Origin: Candidatus Faecousia faecigallinarum
GTDB taxonomy: Bacteria > Bacillota > Clostridia > Oscillospirales > Oscillospiraceae
Direction: 5' to 3'
DNA length: 33,470 nt
Assembly (NCBI GenBank): GCA_018712145.1
Contig: DVHJ01000006.1
Location: 1-33,470 of the forward strand
Shown: positions 23,920-31,668 of the stretch, in pieces
Layout of the letters: every line of letters begins with the position of its first letter
How positions within the stretch are numbered: position 1 is the stretch's first letter
Position numbers and translations under genes: made by a program
The notes under the pieces: model-generated
Databases searched by the model: none
The model's input: only the letters and a program-made list of their open reading frames with translations
What the model was told of the DNA's origin: nothing

Positions 23920-24885
23920 ATGATTGCACATGGTAAGGAAATCAAGGTGTTCTGCGGCAATTCCAACCCTGACTTTGCCAGGGGCATCTGCGACGAGCTG
24001 GGCCTGAATCTGGGCCGGAGCGAAGTGAAGCAGTTTGCCGACGGCGAGGTCTCCGTCTCGGTGAACGAAACTGTCCGCGGCTGCGACGTATTCGTAGTCC
24101 AATCCACCTGCAACCCGGTGAACAACCACCTGATGGAGCTGCTCATCATGATGGATGCGTTCCGCCGGGCCTCCGCCGGGCGCATCACTGCGGTGATGCC
24201 CTATTTTGGCTATGCCCGTCAGGATCGGAAGGCCAAGGGCAGGGATCCCATCTCCGCCAAGCTGGTGGCCAACATGATCACCGCCGCCGGGGCTGACCGG
24301 GTGCTGACCATGGACCTGCATGCGGCCCAAATCCAGGGCTTTTTCGACATTCCCGTGGACAATATGCTGGGCGCGCCGGTATTTGTGAAGTATTATATGG
24401 AGAAGTTCAGCGAGGATAAGTATAACCACGACAATTTTGTGGTTGTCTCCCCGGATGCCGGTTCCGTGGCCCGGGCCAGAAACTTTGCCGCCAAGGTACA
24501 CATGGATCTGGCCATTGTGGACAAGCGCCGGCAGAAGGCCAACTATTGTGAAGTGATGAATGTAATCGGCGATGTGAAAGGCAAGACCTGTATCCTCTTT
24601 GACGATCTGGTGGACACCGCCGGTTCCCTGTGCAACGCCGCCAACGCCCTGGTGGAGGTAGGCGGCGCGGAAAAGGTGTACGCCTGCGCCTCCCACGGCG
24701 TACTGTCCGGCCCCTCTTTGGAGCGGGTGGAAAACAGCTATATTGAAGAGCTGATGGTGCTCAACACCATCCCCATGCCTGCCGGATACACAGGCAAAAA
24801 GATCCGGCAGTTGGATGTGGCGCCTCTGTTTGCCAAAGCCATCAACCGGGTCTACACCGAGACCTCCATCTCCAGCCTGTTTTGA
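23920..24885 (+). CDS. prs: Ribose-phosphate pyrophosphokinase (PRPP synthetase)
   Basis: Prs makes PRPP from ribose 5-phosphate and ATP, the precursor of purines, pyrimidines, NAD, histidine and tryptophan. The 321-residue protein has FCGNSNPDFARGI, FADGEVSVSVNETVRG, MPYFGYARQDRK, the signature DLHAAQIQGFFDIPVDN, VVSPDAGSVARAR and the PRPP loop FDDLVDTAGSLCNAA. ATG 23920 is preferred over GTG 23905 because the GAGGT ribosome binding site lies right between them. The promoter and dyad upstream suggest nucleotide control. The pth ATG overlaps the stop codon. Confidence 0.97.
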   Translation: MIAHGKEIKVFCGNSNPDFARGICDELGLNLGRSEVKQFADGEVSVSVNETVRGCDVFVVQSTCNPVNNHLMELLIMMDAFRRASAGRITAVMPYFGYARQDRKAKGRDPISAKLVANMITAAGADRVLTMDLHAAQIQGFFDIPVDNMLGAPVFVKYYMEKFSEDKYNHDNFVVVSPDAGSVARARNFAAKVHMDLAIVDKRRQKANYCEVMNVIGDVKGKTCILFDDLVDTAGSLCNAANALVEVGGAEKVYACASHGVLSGPSLERVENSYIEELMVLNTIPMPAGYTGKKIRQLDVAPLFAKAINRVYTETSISSLF

Positions 24886-25475
24886 TGTTTGGCAAACCCC
24901 AGTGGATTGTGGTGGGCCTGGGTAATCCTGGCAAGCAGTACCAGAGAACCCGGCACAATGCCGGTTTCCGCGCCCTGGAGGCGCTGGCCAGGCAGTGCGG
25001 CTGCCGGGTGGACAAGGGAAAGTTTCAAAGTTTGGTGGGTCAGTGCAGCTTCCAAGGGCTGTGGCTGGCCCTCCTGGCCCCCCAGACCTACATGAACCTG
25101 TCCGGAGACGCCGTGGCCCAGGCCGCCCGGTTTTACCATCTGCCGCCGGAGCGGGTGATTGTACTGTGTGACGATGTGTCCCTCTCCCTGGGCCGGTTGC
25201 GGGTGCGGGCAGAAGGGTCTGCCGGCGGCCATAACGGGCTGAAAAGCATCATCGCCCGGCTGGGCAGCCAATCTTTCCCTCGGGTGAAGATTGGGGTGGG
25301 GGATAAGCCCCACCCAGACTACGATATGGCCGATTGGGTACTGTCCGCCTTTTCCCAGCGGGATGAAACAATTCTTGACCCGGTATGGGACAGAGCGGCA
25401 GAGGCCGCGCTAACCATTGTCACCCAGGGGGTGGAAGCGGCTGCCAACCGCTTCAACGGCAAAGCCGATTTGTAA
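24885..25475 (+). CDS. pth: Peptidyl-tRNA hydrolase
   Basis: Pth frees tRNA from peptidyl-tRNAs that drop off ribosomes. The 196-residue protein has VVGLGNPGKQYQRTRHNAGF with catalytic H24 and N25, N71 in APQTYMNLSG, D97 in VLCDDVSLSLG and N117 in GGHNGLKSI, all conserved. The start ATG shares its A with the prs TGA stop (TGATG), and no Shine-Dalgarno is evident, so translation probably depends on reinitiation after prs. The gene is often next to prs or mfd in Firmicutes, as here. Confidence 0.97.
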   Translation: MFGKPQWIVVGLGNPGKQYQRTRHNAGFRALEALARQCGCRVDKGKFQSLVGQCSFQGLWLALLAPQTYMNLSGDAVAQAARFYHLPPERVIVLCDDVSLSLGRLRVRAEGSAGGHNGLKSIIARLGSQSFPRVKIGVGDKPHPDYDMADWVLSAFSQRDETILDPVWDRAAEAALTIVTQGVEAAANRFNGKADL

Positions 25476-25534
25476 CTTTGCGGGCCGGCGCTACCGGCCC
25501 GCCCCAAACCGCCCGGCAGGGCATTTTTTCATAA

Positions 25535-25560
25535 CCGGCCAAAGGCCGGCCCCTATTTTT
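25535..25560 (+). terminator. Terminator after pth
   Basis: CCGGCC-AAA-GGCCGG (25535-25549) followed by CCCCTATTTTT. Just upstream, GCGGGCCGG/CCGGCCCGC forms another hairpin (about 25480-25502) and GCCCGGCAGGGC precedes ATTTTTTC (25511-25530). Together they make a tandem terminator zone between pth and mfd. Confidence 0.65.
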
Positions 25561-25563
25561 CGA

Positions 25564-25620
25564 CGGAAAGCGGGAATTGCCTGCTTTCCGCGTTGCTGCG
25601 TGGAAGCGCAGCGGAAAGGA
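25564..25620 (+). promoter_or_regulatory. mfd leader with mutually exclusive hairpins covering the ribosome binding site
   Basis: Three segments compete: A CGGAAAGC (25564-25571), B GCTTTCCGC (25583-25591) and C GCGGAAAG (25611-25618). B pairs with A (8 bp) or with C. The B-C form is extended by an inner CTGCG/CGCAG stem (about 25596-25600 with 25607-25611) and buries the mfd Shine-Dalgarno GGAAAGGA. The A-B form frees it. This is the geometry of a translational attenuator, though no ligand or leader peptide is seen. Confidence 0.5.
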
Positions 25621-25629
25621 TGGATGTGC

Positions 25630-28600
25630 ATGGAGCTGCTGTTATCCGCGCTGAGAGCCCTGCCGGGCTTTGACGCGCTACTGTCGGCGGCAGACGCCGG
25701 CCAAGCCACGGCAGCCACAGGCCTGGCCCAGATCAACCGCAGCCACGTGATTGCCGCGTTGACCGCCCTGGGCAAACGGCCGGTGGCGGTGATTTGCCAG
25801 GACGATCTGGCAGCCAAGCGGCTGAAAGAGGATCTGCAGCTGTTTCTCGGCCAGCCGGCGGCGGTGCTGCCCAGCCGGGATTTGAACTTGTACGACGCCG
25901 CCGTTACCTCCCGGGACTGGGAGCAGCAGCGGTTAGGCCAGCTCTATGAACTGGCCCAAGGGCAGACCCGGCTGCAAATTTTTTCCTGGACGGCCATGAG
26001 CCAGCGAACCATGCCCCGGGCGGTGCTGTTGGATGCGTCTTTTTCCCTCCACCTGGGGGATACCTTGCCGGTGCAGGCGCTGCTGGACCGGCTGGTGCGC
26101 ATGGGCTACCGCCGGGCGGATATGGTGGAAGGCCCAGGGCAATTTGCCCAGCGGGGCGGAATTCTGGATCTGTATTCCCCTGCCCAGAACCAGCCGGTGC
26201 GCATGGAATTTTTCGGCGATGAGCTGGACGCCATGGGCTTTTTCGATCCGGGCACCCAGCGGCGGACGGAGAACGTGGAAACGATCATGGTTCTGCCTGT
26301 GGCGGAAACCCAACCGGGGCTGCACCCCGGCGGCGAAGCCGGCCTGGCCGGGGAGCTGAACCGGCTCATTGCCCGGCAGCGCCGGCGGAAAACCCCAAAC
26401 GAGCCGCTGATTGCCACCCTGACCCAGGACCGGGAAAAGCTGGAAGACGGGCGACTGCTTTCCGCCGCCGACCGGTATATGGCCCTGATCTACCCGGAAA
26501 TGGCCACCGCCCTGGACTATGTGTCCCAGGATACGCTGCTGGTGGTCTGCGACCAGGGCAATCTCCGCCGGGCAGCCCGGCGGCGGATGGAGGAACTGGG
26601 CCTCCAGCTGGATAGCCTCCTCCAGTCCGGCATGGTGGCTGGGGAGCTGTGCGACTTTGCCTGGCAGTGGGAGGATTTCTGCGCCAACCTGTCCAACCGC
26701 CCGGTGGTCTACATGGATGCCTTTGCCGGGGCCGCCTATCCGGAGCAGCGCCTGCCCCAGGCACTGCTTACCTTCACCGCCAAGCAGCTGCCAGGCTACG
26801 GCGGCAGCCTGGAAACGGCGGTGTCGGATTTGGCCCACTACCAGCGGCTGGAATTTTCCAGCCTGGTGCTCTGCGGCTCCCGCCGGCGGGCGGAGCTGCT
26901 GCAGGGAATGCTGTCGGAGCGGGGACTGTCCGGCTTTTTGGCCTTCCCGCTGACGGCCATGCCCAAGCCGGGGCAGATCCTGCTGGCAGAAGGGGCGCTG
27001 CCCAGCGGCATGGAATATCCGGATATCCGCCTTGCGGTACTGTCCGAGGGACAGCTCCTGGCCCAGCAGGCCCCCAAGCCTAAGGCCAGGAAGACCAACC
27101 GGCAAAAGCTGGCCTCCTTTACCGACCTGTCCCCCGGGGACCTGGTGGTCCATGAGCAGTACGGCATCGGCCGGTTTGTGGCCATGGAGCAGCTGCGGGT
27201 AGACAAGGTAGTCAAAGACTATATCAAAATTGCCTATGCTGGGACAGATACCCTGTACGTCCCGGCCACCCAATTGGACCTGATCAGCAAGTATATCGGC
27301 GGCGGAGAGCAGGCCACGGTGAAGCTGAACAAAATCGGCTCCGATGCCTGGCAGAAGACCAAGACCCGGGCCAGGAAGGCGGCCAAGGACATGGCTGGGG
27401 AGCTGATCAAGCTCTACGCCGCCCGCCGGGGCCAAACCGGCTACGCCTTCTCCGCCGACACCCCCTGGCAGCGGGAATTTGAAGACAATTTCCCCTACCC
27501 GGAGACGGACGATCAGCTCCGGTGCATTGGGGAGATCAAAAGCGACATGGAGTCGCCGGTGCCCATGGACCGGCTGTTGTGCGGCGATGTGGGCTTTGGA
27601 AAAACGGAGGTGGCTCTCCGGGCGGTGATGAAAGCCGTCCTGGACAGCAAACAGGTGGCCATCCTGGCCCCCACCACGGTGCTGGTGCAGCAGCACTATC
27701 AGACGGTAGTCAACCGGTTCCGGGGCTTTCCGGTGAATATCGACGTGCTCAGCCGCTTCCGCACCACTGCCCAGCAAAAGCGTACCCTGCAAAATCTGCG
27801 AGCGGGGACGGTGGACATTGTGGTGGGTACCCATAAGCTGCTGCAAAAAGGGGTGCAGTTTAAGGATCTGGGCCTATTGGTAGTGGATGAGGAGCAGCGC
27901 TTCGGCGTATCCCACAAGGAGCGGCTGAAGGAAATGGCCAAGGGCATTGACGTGCTCACCTTGTCCGCCACCCCCATCCCCAGGACGCTGAATATGGCCC
28001 TGTCCGGCATTCGGGACATGTCCACCATTGAGGTTCCCCCGGCGGACCGGTACCCGGTGCAGACCTTTGTGATGGAGCATAACCAAGGCATCCTGGACGA
28101 TGCCATCCGCCGTGAGCTTCAGCGAGGCGGCCAGGTGTACTACCTCCACAACCGGGTGGAGACCATCGACCGGTGCGCTGCCGCCATGCAGGAGCGGCTG
28201 GGCCCTGAGGTGCGCATTGCCGTGGCCCATGGGCAGATGGGAGAGGAGGCCCTGGGGGATGTGATGCAGGCCATGGCTGAAGGGGAAATCCAAGTGCTGG
28301 TGTGTACCACCATCATTGAAACCGGCCTGGACATCCCCAACGCCAACACCCTGATCATTGAAAACGCCGACCGCATGGGGCTGAGCCAGCTCCACCAGCT
28401 CCGGGGCCGGGTGGGCCGGTCCAGCCGGCACGCCTTTGCCTATTTTACCTACCGGCCGGATAAGGTGCTCACCGAAATTGCGGAGAAGCGGCTTTCCGCT
28501 ATCCGGGACTTTGCCGAGTTTGGCTCCGGCTTCAAGATTGCCATGCGGGATCTGGAAATTCGGGGCGCCGGAAACCTGCTGGGGGCGGAGCAGTCGGGAC

Positions 28601-29130
28601 ACATGCTCTCCGTGGGCTATGACATGTATCTGAAGCTGCTGGACGAGGCAGTGCGGGAGGAGCAGGGCAAAGCCCCGGCGGAGCCGGAGTGCACCGCCGA
28701 CCTGACCATCGAGGCCAGCATCAGCCAAAGCTATGTCCAGCGGGGGGAGGAGCGGATGGACCTGTACCGGCGGATGGCCGCCATCCGCAGCCGGGAGGAC
28801 GCCGACGATCTGCTGGACGAGATCGTAGACCGGTACGGCGAGCCGCCCAAGGGCGTACTGAATCTGGTGGATGTTGCCCTCCTCCGGGCCATGGCCCAGA
28901 AGGCAGGGATTTGCGACATCCGGCAGAAAGGGGAAGAAATCAGCTTTACCCTGAATGCCCTGGATTTTCAGCAGGTGAGCCAGATCTGCGCCGGTCCCAA
29001 GTACAAAAACCGGGTATTCCTGTCGGCGGATACGAAAAAGCCCACCCTGCGGCTGACCTTGCCGAAGGGCGGGGATCCGTTAAGCCAGGCGTCAGAGTTT
29101 GTCCGGCAGTTTTCCGGCGGGACGGCGTAG
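25630..29130 (+). CDS. mfd: Transcription-repair coupling factor
   Basis: Mfd removes RNA polymerase stalled at DNA damage and recruits UvrA. The 1166-residue length is near the B. subtilis protein. N-terminal UvrB-like domains (about 1-340) contain AQRGGILDLYSP, an RNA-polymerase-interacting CarD-like domain begins near 500 (VVHEQYGIGRFVAME), and the SF2 motor has Walker A GDVGFGKTEVA near 652, DEEQRFGVSHKERL near 752, TLSATPIPRTL, TTIIETGLDIPNANTLI and GRVGRS, followed by the TRG motif region GAGNLLGAEQSGHM and the D7 domain. ATG 25630 fits AAAGGA nine bases upstream; ATG 25624 would be too close. An open frame back to 25417 overlaps pth and is not used. Confidence 0.97.
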   Translation: MELLLSALRALPGFDALLSAADAGQATAATGLAQINRSHVIAALTALGKRPVAVICQDDLAAKRLKEDLQLFLGQPAAVLPSRDLNLYDAAVTSRDWEQQRLGQLYELAQGQTRLQIFSWTAMSQRTMPRAVLLDASFSLHLGDTLPVQALLDRLVRMGYRRADMVEGPGQFAQRGGILDLYSPAQNQPVRMEFFGDELDAMGFFDPGTQRRTENVETIMVLPVAETQPGLHPGGEAGLAGELNRLIARQRRRKTPNEPLIATLTQDREKLEDGRLLSAADRYMALIYPEMATALDYVSQDTLLVVCDQGNLRRAARRRMEELGLQLDSLLQSGMVAGELCDFAWQWEDFCANLSNRPVVYMDAFAGAAYPEQRLPQALLTFTAKQLPGYGGSLETAVSDLAHYQRLEFSSLVLCGSRRRAELLQGMLSERGLSGFLAFPLTAMPKPGQILLAEGALPSGMEYPDIRLAVLSEGQLLAQQAPKPKARKTNRQKLASFTDLSPGDLVVHEQYGIGRFVAMEQLRVDKVVKDYIKIAYAGTDTLYVPATQLDLISKYIGGGEQATVKLNKIGSDAWQKTKTRARKAAKDMAGELIKLYAARRGQTGYAFSADTPWQREFEDNFPYPETDDQLRCIGEIKSDMESPVPMDRLLCGDVGFGKTEVALRAVMKAVLDSKQVAILAPTTVLVQQHYQTVVNRFRGFPVNIDVLSRFRTTAQQKRTLQNLRAGTVDIVVGTHKLLQKGVQFKDLGLLVVDEEQRFGVSHKERLKEMAKGIDVLTLSATPIPRTLNMALSGIRDMSTIEVPPADRYPVQTFVMEHNQGILDDAIRRELQRGGQVYYLHNRVETIDRCAAAMQERLGPEVRIAVAHGQMGEEALGDVMQAMAEGEIQVLVCTTIIETGLDIPNANTLIIENADRMGLSQLHQLRGRVGRSSRHAFAYFTYRPDKVLTEIAEKRLSAIRDFAEFGSGFKIAMRDLEIRGAGNLLGAEQSGHMLSVGYDMYLKLLDEAVREEQGKAPAEPECTADLTIEASISQSYVQRGEERMDLYRRMAAIRSREDADDLLDEIVDRYGEPPKGVLNLVDVALLRAMAQKAGICDIRQKGEEISFTLNALDFQQVSQICAGPKYKNRVFLSADTKKPTLRLTLPKGGDPLSQASEFVRQFSGGTA

Positions 29131-29218
29131 GCCCACCCGGATTGCCGGCGATACAAGCCGGGCATCTTTCGTTCTCTGGGGGGCAGCCCCATGCGGATGC
29201 CGGAATGCCTTCCCTGCG

Positions 29219-29923
29219 TTAATTTGTTTTCCCTGTTTTATGGAGTAACACTGGGTTCAGCGCTACCGCCACCAGGAGCATGGCCAGCAACGGCCACAGG
29301 GCAGAACCCTGCCCGGTAATTAGCCGGTATGCCCACGTAGCGGGAAAAAGCTTTCCCAGGGCGGCAAGCGCCGGGGGCAGCAGCGCAATGGGGAACAAAA
29401 TGCCGGAGAGCATAATCGACGGCAAAAAGATCAGCAGGGAAACCATCGGGGTTTTGGCCTGATCCTTAACCGCCAGGCCGATGACGCTGGCCACGCTCAG
29501 GGACACGGCGGTAAACAGGGCCAGGCCGCCAAAATACAGCCCCGGATGAGCAGGCGCCTCTGCGGAGAAAGCCACCGGCGCCGCCAGATACAATATCCCG
29601 CTCATGATCAGCAGATGGATATACCCGGAGAGATTGGTCAGCACCAGGCCCAGGCAATGGGGCACGCCGTTGGCCCGGTAGACCTTCTGCACGCCGGTGC
29701 CATAAATTTCCACCAGAGAGGGCGGCAGGCCAATGAGCGCCCCCATGGTCACCCCGAACACCGTCATGGACGGGATCAAGGCCCTCTCCGGTAAAGTGGC
29801 GGAAAATATCCCGCCCATCATGGCAAAAAACAGAAGCGGCACCAGGTAACAGGTGATGAGCATGGTCTTACTGCGGATGTCCAATTTCCATTGCAGGTAA
29901 ACCCCGTACAAAAAGCCCCTCAT
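29219..29923 (-). CDS. ABC-2 type transporter permease
   Basis: This 234-residue membrane protein has an N-terminal cytoplasmic segment (about 1-20) and about six hydrophobic spans, for example MLITCYLVPLLFFAMMGGIF (21-40), VFGVTMGALIGLP and SLLIFLPSIMLSGILFPIALL, the last typical of ABC-2 exporters. It is the channel partner of the ATPase encoded one base upstream. The start at 29923 is preferred over 29941 because AAAGGGGG precedes it and it follows directly after the ATPase stop. The exported substrate is unknown; such permeases in MerR-controlled operons often export drugs, peptides or lipids. It converges with mfd across 88 bases, where no convincing terminator was found. Confidence 0.9.
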   Translation of the reverse strand: MRGFLYGVYLQWKLDIRSKTMLITCYLVPLLFFAMMGGIFSATLPERALIPSMTVFGVTMGALIGLPPSLVEIYGTGVQKVYRANGVPHCLGLVLTNLSGYIHLLIMSGILYLAAPVAFSAEAPAHPGLYFGGLALFTAVSLSVASVIGLAVKDQAKTPMVSLLIFLPSIMLSGILFPIALLPPALAALGKLFPATWAYRLITGQGSALWPLLAMLLVAVALNPVLLHKTGKTN

Positions 29924-29924
29924 G

Positions 29925-30734
29925 TTAAGCCCCCTTTGCAATTTGCATAAAGTGCTGCTCCAGGGAGCCCCGGCTCACCTGAATGTCCAAAACCGTCTCC
30001 CCTGCCGCCTGGACTTGTTCCAGCAGCTGGAGCAGGGTTTGGCCGATGTCATCCGTCTCCCGCCGCTCCGTTCGCCCCTGGGTTTTCAGGGTGATGGTAT
30101 AGTGCTTCCCCAATTTTTCCGTGAGTTCCGCCACCGTACCCAGGAAGGCAATCTTCCCCTCCGCCAAAATGCCGATGCGGCTGCACAGCGCCTCCACCTC
30201 GGCCATGTCATGGCTGGCCAACAGGATGGTTTTCCCTTGGTCCCTCCACTGCCGGATCAGGGCGTGCAGCGCCGCCCGGCCTTCCACATCCAGCCCGGCG
30301 GTGGGCTCGTCCAGGCACAGGATATCCGGGTCCCTCAGCATGGCCAGGGCCAAATGCAGCCGCCGTTTCTGCCCAGTGGACATGGCGCCGTACCGTTTTT
30401 TCGCCAACTCCCCCATCCCCAGGGCCTCCAAAAGGGCTGGGTCTGCCTTTACCCGGTTCCACCCGGCAAAGAGCGCTATGGCCTCCCGCCCCAAGATATG
30501 GTCGGGCAGGGTGGCGGATTGGAGCTGAATTCCCAGTTTTCCATGGACGGCAATGCTGCCGCCGCCGTATTTCCGCAGTCCCTCAATGCACTCCAGCGCC
30601 GTTGTTTTTCCCGCGCCGTTTACCCCCAGAAGTCCGAAGATTTCCCCGGCGTTGACGCTGAAGGATACGCCTTGCAGCACCTGGTGGTTTCCATACCGCT
30701 TTTGCAGTCCCAAAACTTCGATTGCCCCCCTCAT
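29925..30734 (-). CDS. ABC transporter ATP-binding protein
   Basis: This 269-residue ATPase has Walker A GVNGAGKT (37-44), a Q-loop near Q70/Q72, signature STGQK (119-123, in place of the canonical SGGQ), Walker B ILCLDE (138-143) and the switch histidine H175 in ASHDMAEV. A C-terminal extension (about 210-269) is typical of DrrA/ABC-2 exporters. The order Walker A, signature and Walker B is intact, so hydrolysis is expected. AGGAGG precedes its ATG, which overlaps the merR stop codon as ATGA. It is thus the middle gene of merR-ATPase-permease. Confidence 0.95.
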   Translation of the reverse strand: MRGAIEVLGLQKRYGNHQVLQGVSFSVNAGEIFGLLGVNGAGKTTALECIEGLRKYGGGSIAVHGKLGIQLQSATLPDHILGREAIALFAGWNRVKADPALLEALGMGELAKKRYGAMSTGQKRRLHLALAMLRDPDILCLDEPTAGLDVEGRAALHALIRQWRDQGKTILLASHDMAEVEALCSRIGILAEGKIAFLGTVAELTEKLGKHYTITLKTQGRTERRETDDIGQTLLQLLEQVQAAGETVLDIQVSRGSLEQHFMQIAKGA

Positions 30735-31525
30735 GGTTCATCCTCCTGCAACGGGTTTTCCCCCAGCCGGGAAAAGTAAACGTCCAGGGCCGGCCCGATA
30801 AAGGCGCTGGCCTGGGCCTGCTGCTTTGCCCACCGGCTGTCTGCCCCGGCGTTCCGGCCGAATGCCATCAGCTTGCCCAGAATCTCCATGTCCCCACCGG
30901 TAAAGGCGGTGATCATCCCCCAGTAGCGCTGGGCAAAGGCCTGGCCCTGGGGGCTATCCGGCGGGACGCCCTGGGCGTGCAGCCGGACGGCCTCCTCCTG
31001 TAGGCGGGAAAAGGCCTGCATAAACGCCATGCCGCTGTCCCGGTCAAACCGGCTGCGGATATGGTCCAGGGTTCGGCCGTCAAAGTATTTAATCAGCCAG
31101 TAGTAGTCGTTTTTCATCTCCAGGTTGATCAGAATATCCGCATATTTTTGGAAATCCACGGTTTGCATACTGAGCGCTTCGTTCCGCAAGGTTTCCAGCC
31201 GGCCTAAGGTCTGGGTCAGCCGGTCAATCTGCTCCCGGAGGGCAGCGGCCTGCTCCGCCAAAACCGCCGCCACCGCCCCGGGCTCGTCCAGGGGAATCAG
31301 CCGGTTCTTGATGTCGTCCAGGGAAAATCCCAGATGCTTTAAGGCCAAAATCTGATGGAGCTGCACCAGGTCCTTGTGGGTATATAGCCGCCGTCCCCCT
31401 TCGCTCACCGCCGATGGGGGCAGGAGCCCGGCCTTGTCGTAATACTGCAGGGTGCGGACGGTTACGCCCATTTTCTTGGCCGCCTGGCCAACTGTCAGGT
31501 AGTCTTGGGAAAGGTTAGGTTCCAT
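30731..31525 (-). CDS. MerR-family regulator with TipAS-like effector domain
   Basis: This 264-residue regulator has a MerR winged-helix domain at 9-77 (LTVGQAAKKMGVTVRTLQYYDKAG, GGRRLYTHKDL, LKHLGFSLDDIKNRL), a long dimerising helix at about 85-120, and a C-terminal all-helical domain like TipAS (DYYWLIKYFDGRTL and a later GQAFAQRYWGMI), which in relatives binds thiopeptides or other antimicrobials. It has no cysteine pattern for metals, so a drug-type ligand is more likely than a metal. The ribosome binding site is GGAGG. It is the first gene of the exporter operon, and its promoter has the MerR-type 19-base spacer, suggesting that it controls its own operon. The ligand cannot be told from the sequence. 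Confidence 0.92.
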   Translation of the reverse strand: MEPNLSQDYLTVGQAAKKMGVTVRTLQYYDKAGLLPPSAVSEGGRRLYTHKDLVQLHQILALKHLGFSLDDIKNRLIPLDEPGAVAAVLAEQAAALREQIDRLTQTLGRLETLRNEALSMQTVDFQKYADILINLEMKNDYYWLIKYFDGRTLDHIRSRFDRDSGMAFMQAFSRLQEEAVRLHAQGVPPDSPQGQAFAQRYWGMITAFTGGDMEILGKLMAFGRNAGADSRWAKQQAQASAFIGPALDVYFSRLGENPLQEDEP

Positions 31526-31547
31526 TGCTTTATCGCCTCCGCTGCTC

Positions 31548-31578
31548 AGTATATATCATGACGCAACGTCATGAGCAA
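31548..31578 (-). promoter_or_regulatory. MerR-type promoter with 19-bp spacer and operator dyad
   Basis: On the - strand TTGCTC (31573-31578) and TATACT (31548-31553) are separated by 19 bases. Inside the spacer lies CATGACG-CAA-CGTCATG (31557-31573), a perfect 7-bp dyad. A 19-bp spacer carrying a central dyad is the hallmark of MerR activators, which untwist DNA to make such promoters usable. It lies directly ahead of the merR-ATPase-permease genes. Confidence 0.82.
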
Positions 31579-31610
31579 GGGATTTTTCCCCTGCTGCCTA
31601 GGAATCTGTG

Positions 31611-31639
31611 TTGCCTTCCCGGCGGTTCGGTGTTACAAT
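31611..31639 (+). promoter_or_regulatory. Promoter of the rodA/ftsW gene
   Basis: TTGCCT (31611-31616), 17-base spacer, TACAAT (31634-31639). The start of transcription falls near 31646, about 23 bases before the ATG. It diverges from the MerR promoter, with 33 bases between the two -35 boxes. Confidence 0.75.
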
Positions 31640-31668
31640 GGCAAGTAGTCCAAAAAAGGAGTCCCATT

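Noticed and set aside
25417..25629. Upstream extension of the mfd frame
   Set aside because: It overlaps pth and the terminator zone and lacks family similarity; ATG 25630 has a suitable ribosome binding site.
29131..29218. Terminator between mfd and the ABC permease
   Set aside because: Only a short CCGGC/GCCGG stem followed by ATCTTTCG was seen; it is too weak to call.
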